Source: Pichia kudriavzevii
Lineage: Eukaryota; Ascomycota; Pichiomycetes; Pichiales; Pichiaceae
Assembly: GCF_003054445.1 (NCBI RefSeq)
Contig: NC_042506.1
Location: 1,433,501 to 1,497,500 of the forward strand
Reading direction: 5' to 3'
DNA: 64,000 bases
A program made the position numbers and the translations under genes. The notes beneath the pieces are model-generated. The model did not search any database and had not been told where the DNA came from. It saw only the letters and a program-made list of their open reading frames with translations. The first letter of the stretch is position 1. Each line of letters opens with the position of its first letter. Of the stretch, positions 54,101 to 64,000 are shown piece after piece.

Positions 54101-57100
54101 CAGGCACCTTTCTTGCTAGAGTTTGATCACAGTCTTTCCACAAGACATCATAAGTCTTTTCCTTGCCTGATTCTTCTGACCATCCACCGATACCAGTCAT
54201 TTCGTTGATTCTTGCCAACATCTCACGCTCTGTTCTAGGCGGTTCCTGGTAAATATTGGGGTTTTCTTTATAGTATTTAATCCACTGTACATTTGATTCA
54301 CGATCCTTCAAATTAATAACCAGTAAATCGACTTCATAAGCATTGTCGTTTATTTTCTTGACTAGTCTGTATGGCCCATACTATACTGGTTGAATTTTTA
54401 TGTACCTTATATTCACACCAAAGGCATCTTGATGCACTAACACTAAATCACCAACTTTATATTCAAAATATCTTCTTTTTCTATTATGGTGTTTTCCTTG
54501 TTGCCCTTGCGCTTTACAATATTATCCAGTGTTTGCTGTAAAATCAATTTCACACGTCTCACAAATTCTTCTGCGTTAGGTGAATATTTGTTATCCTCCA
54601 AATCCCAGCTATTTACTTTTTTTAATCATGTTCGATTCATACCCGTAGGCGATTTCAAAAGGACTTGCTTTAATGGAATCTTGGTACGTTGAATTGTAAC
54701 TAAGTTCACACATAGATAGATGTTCATCCCAGAATAATTGATCGTTTGAAGAATATTTCCGAAGTAACTGATTAACAATCTTGTTGACTCTTTCGGTTTG
54801 ACCATCAGTTTCTGGATGATCAGTAGTCAAGAATAGTAGAGAACTACCATTGAGATAATGTAATGTCTGCCAAAACTTATTCATAAACCGAATATCTTTG
54901 TCACTAAACAAACGAGCACATGCAGCAGCATTAAGTCTTTTGTGCGCTGGTATAAAATGTGCCATTTTTGAAAAGCGATCGACAACAACCATGATCATAT
55001 CGTAACCTGTTCTCGATCTAGGTAAGCCTGTAATGAAATCCATCGTAATGTCGGTCCAGCGACCTGTTGTGATTGGTAAAGGGGAAAACAACCCTTGTCT
55101 TCTTCTGGTGTTAGTGTTGTGCTGTTGACAGATATGGCAGGTTTCTACCCATTTTTGATTTGTCTCAACATAGATGACCAATAAAAACTATCTTTAAGAT
55201 TCAAATAAGTTTTCCATGCACCAAAGTGACAAGCATCTTTGGAATCGTGTGCATTTTTGAATATTCTATACGGTAGTTTCTTGTAGTTTGGAATAACTAC
55301 TCTAAAGAAATCTTGAGACTCTAATGTCTTATAATAACGTACCTCATCTTGATAACAGAAATGTTTGATATGATTTTTTATCTCAACTGGAACTTTTGTT
55401 TTCTCTCTCAAAGTTCTGAATATCAAGGCATAATTAGTATTTTTTTTATAACCCGTAATAATTTCTTTTTTTAACTCTTGATTGGCTTCGATAGTACCTA
55501 GTGTCAAGGAATGTCTCTGTGTTTCATCCTCCTCTTTTTACGTCAATTCCAGCAACGCCAATTCGATTTTGGCTAGCGTTAACCTGTTTTAGTGGTTGTA
55601 TGGGTATCTAGATAACGCATCAGCAGCGGAATTGTTTTTTCCCTGTAAGTAACGAATATCAAAATCAAACTGTGGTAAAAAGTCCATCCATCTAGCCACT
55701 CTAGTGGAGTCTATGAGATTTTGGTTTTTTAAGTAAATTAAACTCTTGTGATCCGTCATAACAATGAAATGTCTTCCCATGAGATAATATCTCCATGTTC
55801 TTAATGCTTCAACAACAGCCATAAATTCACGGTCATATATTCCATAATTCAGTTGACTTCCAACTAGCTTCTTTGAACCGTAAGCAATCACACCTCGTCA
55901 TTTACCTGTTTCGTCCAACTGTTCTAGAGTATAACCTAACGATACTCCACACGCATCGGTATGTAGAACAAATTTACAATTGCCTGACCAACTTGGGTGC
56001 ACCAAGGTGGGACTTGATATCAAAGCGTTCTTTAGTTGATTGAAGGCTTCGTCTTGTTCACTTGTCCATTTACTTTGTTTTGTCATGAACTTATGAATTG
56101 GATTGGCAATTTTGGAATGCCCTTTAATAAACCTTCTATAGTACGAAGTTAAACCAATAAAACTTTGTGCTTCTTTGATCGTGTTTGGCGTTGGCCAACT
56201 CTTTACCTTTTTAATTTTCTCGAGAGCGGTTTGAATACAAATTGGTGTAATAACATGTCCTAAAAACCTAAATTCTTGATAAAAGAATCGGTATTTCGAC
56301 TTCTTCGTGATTAGTTTATGTTTTCTTAGTGTCGACAAAACTTCTTTCACGTGCTTACCGTGAGTTTCAACATCTTCGGAGTATATAAAAATGTCGTCTA
56401 AATACACTTGGACAAATCCATTTATTTTTTTAGACAAGACATTATTCATCATCTGTGGAAAAGTCGCAGATGCACTTGTTAGTCCAGCCGGCATTACCAT
56501 CCATTCATAATGGCCAAAGTAGAAAAAGCCGTCTTCTCGACATCTTCATCCGCAATTCTCACTTGGTAGTAACCAGGCATCAACTCTAACTTAGAATAGA
56601 CTTTTGCCTTACCAAATCTTGAAATCAATTGATCAATATCTGGAAGTGGAAACTTGTTCTTAACAGTATTATTGTTTAGAATCCTATAATCAACACACAT
56701 ACGCATAGTACCATCTTTCTTTCTAACAAATAGCACTGGACTGTTAAAGGATTTGGAACTAGTTTTGATGAAACCTTGTTTGATTAAAACTTCAACTTGT
56801 TTTGTTAGTTCCTGTTTCTCAGAGAAGCTTATTGGGATTTGTATTCATGGGTTAGTTAATATTATCAGGGTTTTCGACTTCGTCAACATCAATCGAGTAG
56901 ATAAAAGTGAGATAGGATTCATTTCTCCTAACTAACTTATTAACGTACTTTTCTTGATATTGAGTGAAACGCTCGATAGAGGTGGATTGATATTTAAACC
57001 AGTTGATTTAATGGCATCAACACTCATTAAAAAAAAAAATTTGAAATTAATTTATTGACACTTAGTCAATAGAGTTCCCAATATGAATATCTGGTGGTCA

Positions 57101-60100
57101 CTGACCAACATGTAAAGCGACTTAATATCACTTATATTAATAGTTTCATTGACGTCTTTTCCAAATGGAATAGCTATAAAACCAATAACAATAGGATTTT
57201 TGATAATTGACGCTATTCGAGGATTACCAAATTAACACTTTTTTTGCCCTGCATGATTCACAAGCATTTTAACATCATTTCCTTTGTTATGACTATTATG
57301 TGAAGAATAGTAGAAAACTGAATTATTTATGCTATTAGGATTTGCTGGTGGCTTAGTAAAACTAAAAAAAACTTGAATTTCTTGCCAACTTAAAATTATT
57401 ATAAGCAGCTTTTTAGGTCCATCAGGAGCCATGAATTTACTATTTTTGTCTCGTTCCTATTTTTTTAAAGTTGTTGGACCTTGGTCTGCGAGGGATGCCA
57501 TTCAAAATACAGATATAATCAGGCTTGTAGACTATCTTATCTCTGTATCTCTCATGGAAGCGCACTAAAATTTCGGAAACGGAAATAGCACCTAGGGTCT
57601 GTTGTAACAATTCCGTATTCCTCATTCCTTGTTCAATTGTACTAAAATATTGAGCAATAGTAGGTTTCTCTTCAGCAACATCGAAAATAGTAGATATAGG
57701 TACCCTAAGTTCTTCCTGCGAGCTCTTCGTTGGTTGATCTGACTTTCTTCTACACATAAATTTGATGATTTCCGTTTCGTGGCTTGTTTTTCGCAATAGA
57801 AACAAATGTTTTTTTAATTTAGCTTTAGAATTGTGTCAGCATTCTTTCAGTAAATCTTTATCAGTTAATTTAGTGGGGGACCTCTCAGAACCTTTTTTTT
57901 TTTTCAGGGTGATAACAGCGCATATAACCTTCTTATCATATGATAACCTACAATATTCATAATATATTCTAATTTGTGATAACCATTCCATTGCCGCGGC
58001 TCTTCCTTTTAACGAAAGCAGTTTGCTAACATTCAGCAAAAGTTATTTTTTTACTTATAAACATGTCGAGCATGCCTTTTTCTCTTGGCTGTTTGTGCAC
58101 ACTGCAGCCTTAGTTCATTTTATCATATATTTATGTCTTCCTGGTCGTTGTGTTCTCAATATATCCCTCTACAATCACCATATTAGTTTGGATGTTAGGA
58201 AGTTGAATTGTACTAACTTGTTATCTTTATCTAATAAGAAGTCGAACATTGCAGGTACTACGTACTTGTTGGTTAATCTTTAAATTTTTTTTCTTTCTTT
58301 TAGTTCATTGTTTCTAGATCTAAATAGAAATCATTCCATTGCTGTTTGCATGTTCTTTTCAGTTTACTTACTTCCATCTATTATTCTTATTGGCCCATTC
58401 CATCTTCTCCTATTAGAATGATTCTGCCAACTAGACTATGCAAAAAGTACATGTAGCCTAGTAGTGGTAAACACGTATGACTTTTCACTAGGACCAGTTC
58501 ATTCTTTTGCTCTTCTTCGTTTCTTAGTTATAGCCTCCATGGTTGACCGCAGAATCATATAACTTCAAGCTATGAAGGTAACGCGGCGTTCTATACAATA
58601 CATTTTTATATAACCCACTGATAGTTAAATACCTGCCTACAGCAGAACCATTTATGATATAAATTTTGGATCAGTGTTTAAAGATGCTTTGAATGATCTA
58701 AAACTTATTTCTGCCAATCTAAATGAAAAATCCGCCATATTATAGTTGAGTGACAGCCTAGTCCTTAAATCGCGTCTTTAAGTTTCTTCACATTTTTTGC
58801 CTTCACAAATATAAGCACATCATTTCACCGTATGTTTTTTGTTCAAAATACTGAGTCGTGCTGCAGGGAATTCATCTACAATCCTAACAATCTAAGTTTG
58901 TTAACTCCTATATACTATTCCATTCGTTAATTTTATTTTATTTTTTCTAAAACATATTAGATGGTGCGTAAACGATGTTTATCTTAGTAAATGGCTAATC
59001 AAAAGTATCTTATTTGCATTGAATAGAAAAAAGTTTAGGAAATTATTTAAACTTCGTTCATAGACAAGCTATATGTTCTTATTTATGTAGAGAAGTTATA
59101 AGCTAATTATTTTTTTCAGCCATTATAAGTTTAAGCATATAACTGTGTTGAAAGCCACTAAATAAGTGATAAAAAAAATCAAAAGACCTACTAGTATACA
59201 GAGTTAATTCTACATTTGCTACCCTAATTATAAAAAGAAACTATCGAGGTATTTCTGTATTTCTTCTGAACAATTGGGGTTTTAAGTCTACCTACTTCTA
59301 AACCTTGATCATAGATACAATAGGTGCACAACACATACACGGTGTGTGGTATATTATGAGCAGCCAATTCACCATTTTGAAAAGCTAAAACTCTGTACCA
59401 TAACTTTCAGTGGGATCCGTATTATCAAAACTATATTTAATAATCCTATGTGCTAACTAAAGCCTGGAAGCTGTATATATATAGTTTAGTTTTAATTCAT
59501 AAAGTTTTTTCATTGGACTGCCGGAATGTCATGGGCCTTTAAAACATTCACTGCTTAACTGGTGTAGATTCTTTGTTACACTGTGCATTGTTACTCGTCT
59601 TTCGTGTGAATTTCCCATCTCTATTCTAATACCTGTATTTTTCTGTTTAGATTTTGGACATTGAGTTACACTACTCGCTTATATTTGTTGTAGCTAGTTT
59701 GAACTGAATCCTGGAAGTTTATTATCTTTTTGTGTTCTCACACCACTTGCCAAGAGACTTGAGCCTGAAAAAAAAGAATGAGTTGAAAAAAATGTAGGTT
59801 TTACACAATTTTAATCATTTTTCTTAAGTATGAATATCAGCTGTCTTGTAAGATGTTTTCCATCAATAAGCTGAACTCACTTTATAGAGCACTGAATTTC
59901 ATTTTTGTATAACAATTGGTTATTTCCTTTCAGTCTGGCACTCGCTTTTATTCATTTTCCTAATAAATAGCTAATTCTGTTTCGATCAGGACTTCTAACT
60001 GTAGTGTGTACGACATCTAATTCTAGAAAGGGTATTCTCACTTCCTAGTTAAGATGTGTATCATATTCTTTTATAAAACTAAAAGCACCTAGCCTATTGA

Positions 60101-61366
60101 GTTTATAATACTGAAAGTCTACTGAACTAGTCATCTTTGTACATTTCTTTAGACTTAGATCCAATCTTGTTGCTTTAGTTTATTTTCTATATAGTTATTT
60201 GAATTAATCACAAGTATCTAACAAAAGGTCCATACTTACCGATTTGTGTAGTAGGATTTTTCTTCTATTTCTTTGTAGGTAGTAGTGTTTCTAGGGGAAA
60301 CCTTTCAAATTGGCCCTTCTGAGTCTATTCTAGTTTGAAAAAAGCAAAGTTCTCACTAAATAACACATATTAATAATAGTCTTTGCTACGGAACTAATTA
60401 TTTCTTGATCTAAACTATTTTTGCTCCTGAATAGAAGGACCTAGTTAATTTTTATATTAGGGCAGAAGAAATCAAAGAAAGAAGTTGAATAAAGAATAGG
60501 TATATTTGTACTAAAGTTTGCTAAAAGCGATTTAGGTGGAGCTTCTTTTTATTTAAAAACCCCAATAATCTTAATAACAATAAAGGTCTTCCTGTAAACT
60601 TTTGAAAAATGTACCGGAGTATTTAAGTTAAGTCCAAACCACGAGAATAGGTCAAAAGCTGCTACTTAGTTTATATTTCATTGCCTTTTCAGTATCTCGA
60701 GACTTCTCCGCTGTCAATAATAAACAGTTGTCTAGCTATTTTGTTTAGGTTGGGTAAAAACCTACGGAAAGACAATAGGAGCTTAGACTATCTATTGATA
60801 GATCAATTATTTGTTTTAAGAACTATAGAATTAAAAACAAGGCAGTAGTTGTAGATTTTAAAGATTATTTAGAGTAGATAGTAAAGGCTGTACTGAATAT
60901 CAATGAGGATTTGCAGAACCAACAAGTGGCCTGCATCAAGCTATTTAAGTGATTCTATTGGTATTTTACTAGAAAAGGAAAGCTAATCATTTTTCCAATG
61001 ACGGTTCATATAATCCAAGTTTTAAATGGTTTGCATCATCATAATAGGGGTATCTAAAAGGCATAAATCGACGAAAGTGATAAAAATTACTTATTAAACG
61101 ACGTATTTACATCCACGTTTTTGCTGGAAGTACTGAATCTGCCTACTGCTAGTTTGGGGAAGACAATAATACACAAAATAAAGACGATGATGAAGATTCC
61201 AGTTTTTTTCAAAGATAAAAAAATAGATATATATGTATAATTGTATGAATAGTTTTAATAATAACTTATGTTGCTATTTTGATAGCAATTCATTTTACTA
61301 TTGAAAAGGTTACCCAGGCAAATAATATGTTTAGCACATCAGATTCTGTACTAATAATAATATAGA
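51147..61366. other. Core between the repeat arms
   Basis: 10.2 kb of unique, AT-rich DNA with the gypsy fossil B in its middle (54.0-58.04 kb). The flanks 51.15-54.0 and 58.04-61.37 kb hold only chance-length frames, such as an 86-codon frame at 52674-52934 with no known domain. No tRNA, tandem array or protein gene seen. Likely the kinetochore-binding core if the centromere reading is right. Confidence 0.65.
54015..58039 (-). mobile_element. Ty3/gypsy (Metaviridae) fossil B inside the core
   Basis: Minus-strand remnant with most of the internal region of a Ty3/gypsy element in order: Gag (about 57.4-58.04 kb), a poorly preserved protease zone, reverse transcriptase (about 55.9-56.74 kb, YLDDIFIYS), RNase H (about 55.6-55.97 kb, TDHKSLIYL), and integrase (about 54.6-55.5 kb, zinc region then ITMDFITGLPRS and TDGQTERVN) with a C-terminal part to 54.0 kb. 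About eight breaks. LTRs not recognised by eye. Degraded and old. Distinct from fossil A. Confidence 0.88.
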
Positions 61367-64000
61367 GTTATGTTATAACGTCAGGCAATACTTATGTGTA
61401 TAGCGAAATAGTAAATGGCAGATTGTAAACCGTATGTTTTTACTACTCAGACTCATACGATATGTCTAGAAGCCCAACCAATGAATTAGAGGACTGTTTG
61501 ATATCAACATCCAGTCACTTTGAGTGTAATAAAACTATTTATATAGTTTGCTTCGAATGAAACCATCGCCAGTTACACAACTTTAAGTGAGCACTATTTC
61601 TGAAAGTGACATCACATCTTAGTACCTAATCTTACCCTCTAGGTAATTGTAAAAATTACCCTCAGCACTGTTTCGACATAGCACTCTTTAGTGAAAATTT
61701 GCAACGAGATCTAAACATGAAAATCCGAGAAATTGCCGGATATTCATAAGGTGCAAACTTTTCTTGCTGGTCGATAGATCACTTCGTAATGTTCCATTTG
61801 CACCTATTGATTGATTTTTCGTTGACGTCAACTTCTTATATATGAGCCCTTATAGAAATGATTTTATGGATGCACGATTTTCCTTAAGCTATAGCCTTCC
61901 TGTTTAAAACAGCCGGCGTTTACTATCCTATAACAAGAGGCTTACATGACTCCACATGAAATATAAACTAAGCGAACCACGAATTCGACTTTGCCGCAAA
62001 ACGTTTTCTGAAACATACTGTTTAAATAAGTTCAGGAAAAGGCATAACAGTCATACATAATTGTCTGTATAGAGTTTTGACATTTATTATAACTCTCTAA
62101 GAAAATGTTTGGTAGATTAGACTGTGGAGAGAAAGAAAAAAGAAGAGTGTCTATGAAAACTATAGCTTGACAAATATTTTGATAAAGTTTAGAAAGAAGC
62201 ACATGTTTTTTTCTGATTTATTCCTACAGAATGGATCAATGAAACCTTTTGGGTGTTTTTTTTAGAAATTATCAAGATTAAATTATTGCATTACAAAAAT
62301 TGTATGTTTTTGATTTGAGTTTCGTGCGGCAAAAGATCGGAAATGGAAGCTATCCAATATTACAAATAATATTGTCGTAGAAATGTTTTCTTTAGGGATA
62401 TCAAAAGTTTGTTAGACGGCTATTACTCTTCTGTTTTCAACCCGTACATATTTTCAACTGGGAAAATGCAGGATCTTAGAGAGTTCTAGTTTTACAAAGT
62501 ACTGTATTTATGGAAGATTCATCCAATACACACAGTAAAATTAAGTTTGAAAATTTGAGTAGTAAAGACGTACTTCCAGATTATTACGTTCTTTTTGGAC
62601 ATATAATTAAATACTTGGTCTCGAAATTCAGATTCTCCAGTAGAAAAGTCCAACAAAAAATTATAAAGGACGTACGTTTCCAGTCGGACCAAACTAGCTG
62701 AAAAGCCAATAGTTTCACGATGTAGCTGAATTTTAAGTAGCTGTTTGAAAAAGCTACTTGTTTTTATGTACAAAAAGGTTGTATGTGTTAGTTGAATAGT
62801 GTTTCTTTTTTTTTTTGCAATTTCAAGATCAGCGACTTTAAATATTGGTCATTGTGACATGAAAAAAAAAAACAGTTACCTTTGAGAACTAAATGACTCT
62901 TTTCTTGCTAGACCTTATCGATCTATCTTTTAGCTCATCACAAATATTAGGCGAAAAAGAATACACTAATCTAAGAAAGCTATTTATATATTATTTTTTT
63001 GATGGAAAAAAAAACTCCAATGTGTGGGATAATGTTGAAATTAGCGTTATGTTTATTAAGCATGGTGAGTCAGCCCTGATAGAGGGACCATTGAACTGAG
63101 AGTACAAACAAGTTGGTGATTAGAATCTATTATTTAAGCATCCTTTAGACAGTGCTGTTTTAACGGGGGTCTCATATATTTAAATCATGTACTATAAGAG
63201 GAATAGTCACACACGGATTTCTTTTGATGAAAATGCTCAAGGACGGGTAGGTAACGAACAAATAAATGAAAAGAAAAAAACTGGAACATAAGGGACAGCA
63301 ATCACATAGTCCAAAGCTGAATCCAGAAAAGGCTGCAGAGACTCCGTCATTTGATGCAAAGCATAAGGGTAAACGGTTAGACGTTGCTGAAGTTAGTAGA
63401 AACGTATACTAAGAAAATCCAACACATGGAATTCAAGCAGCTGCTAAGGGTAGAGTCATGTGAGTGAATAACAGCTTAATTTAGTAGAATGCAACAAAAG
63501 GATTTATGTATTACATTGCTAATGATTGTTCCACAATAACAGGCAAAATGCTTTTGATAATTAAGAGGCTAGTCCTCTGCAAACAACCAGAACTCTTCTG
63601 AATTATCAGAGCATTGTTGTGTTATTGGCCCAAATAGCTATTTGCAAGATTGTTAGGCCGACCTTTAAGAGCAAAAGTTTTTTTTTTTCTATAAGAGTTT
63701 AATGTATTTTGCGTATGTATAAGGGCGTGCAACTTACCATTTGCTCTGAGAGCAAAAAAACAATAATTTATAAGGTTTACTTATTGTTTATACTAAGTTT
63801 TTTGTTGAAATCTAGCTAACTTCCCAGCTAACGTTGTCGATTATGATCTAGTTTAGTTTATGTAAGTCAATGTACTAGGGTCTTTTTCAGGTCAATGTTG
63901 AATTTCTCAACATAAACATAACACTACGTTTCTTCTTTAACTCTCAACAATTCTAAGTCCCCTAATGGCAAGAAAAACTTGACCTTACATAACCTTAAGC
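61367..64000 (-). repeat. Right inverted-repeat arm (continues off the window)
   Basis: Reverse complement of the left arm: 61548-64000 pairs with 46447-48905 at about 99.5% identity, and 61367-61543 pairs with 50970-51146 at about 90%. It lacks the 2,064-bp segment of the left arm. Copies of the same two chance frames are found at 62519-62773 (minus) and 62893-63099 (plus). The repeat is still near-identical at base 64000. Confidence 0.95.

Larger units (their letters stand above)
46447..64000. other. Candidate regional centromere (inverted-repeat type)
   Basis: Two inverted arms (46447-51146 and 61367-64000 onward) flank a core of about 10.2 kb. There are no intact genes anywhere in the interval, and a degenerate gypsy element lies in the core. 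K. phaffii, C. tropicalis and S. pombe centromeres share the arms-plus-core plan. No S. cerevisiae-type CDEI-CDEII-CDEIII module was seen. The right arm runs out of the window, so the full size is unknown. The assignment is by architecture only. Confidence 0.72.

Noticed and set aside
46447-64000. S. cerevisiae-type point centromere (CDEI-CDEII-CDEIII)
   Set aside because: No RTCACRTG followed by an 80-bp AT tract and a CCGAA core was seen. The architecture points to a regional centromere.
1-64000. CRISPR arrays, operon-like bacterial features, rRNA genes
   Set aside because: None present. The sequence is yeast nuclear, and no regularly spaced direct repeats or rRNA motifs were seen.

Overview
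This window reads as nuclear DNA of a budding yeast of the Pichiaceae, most likely Pichia kudriavzevii (Candida krusei / Issatchenkia orientalis) or a close relative. The reasons are compact intron-poor genes with clear Saccharomycetales orthologues (TIF5, VMA13, JSN1, MPH1, SFT2, SIT4, PAR32), a nuclear gene for a mitochondrial complex I subunit (Saccharomycetaceae lack complex I), and no point-centromere signature. The species name is an inference; the family placement is firmer.

Positions 1-30,434 are ordinary gene-dense euchromatin. In order: two tandem MCH/monocarboxylate-type MFS transporters sharing a recently converted 0.6-kb tract; TIF5 (eIF5), divergent from a PCI-domain CSN12/PCID2-like gene that abuts VMA13 (V-ATPase subunit H); JSN1/PUF1 (RRM plus Pumilio), divergent from a tiny complex I NDUFB2-type subunit; PAR32, divergent from MPH1 helicase; a bacterial-type class I arylsulfatase whose promoter carries three TGTGGC (Met31/32-like) sites; SFT2; SIT4; two tandem DGAT2 acyltransferases; tRNA-Gly(GCC); and an HXT-type hexose transporter with several Rgt1-like CGGANNA motifs upstream.

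From 30.4 kb to the right edge (33.6 kb) I can support no intact protein gene. This gene desert is AT-rich. It holds one intron-containing tRNA-Lys(UUU) at 33.76 kb, a Ty1/copia fossil (36.2-37.4 kb), a Ty3/gypsy fossil (40.1-43.2 kb), a broken unrecognised gene (45.6-46.0 kb), and then the most striking structure: a large inverted repeat. The left arm (46,447-51,146) is the reverse complement of the right arm (61,367-64,000 and continuing out of the window). The outer 2.46 kb are about 99.5% identical by eye, and the left arm carries an extra 2,064 bp (48,906-50,969). The arms enclose a core of about 10.2 kb that contains a second, different and degenerate Ty3/gypsy fossil. Long inverted-repeat arms around a gene-free, retroelement-containing core are the architecture of a regional centromere, as in Komagataella phaffii, Candida tropicalis and Schizosaccharomyces pombe. 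I propose the right half of the window is this chromosome's centromere and left pericentromere.

The genes do not form one pathway, but several touch nutrient and membrane physiology: carboxylate and hexose import, sulfate-ester scavenging, triacylglycerol synthesis, V-ATPase, and TOR-linked regulators (SIT4, PAR32).
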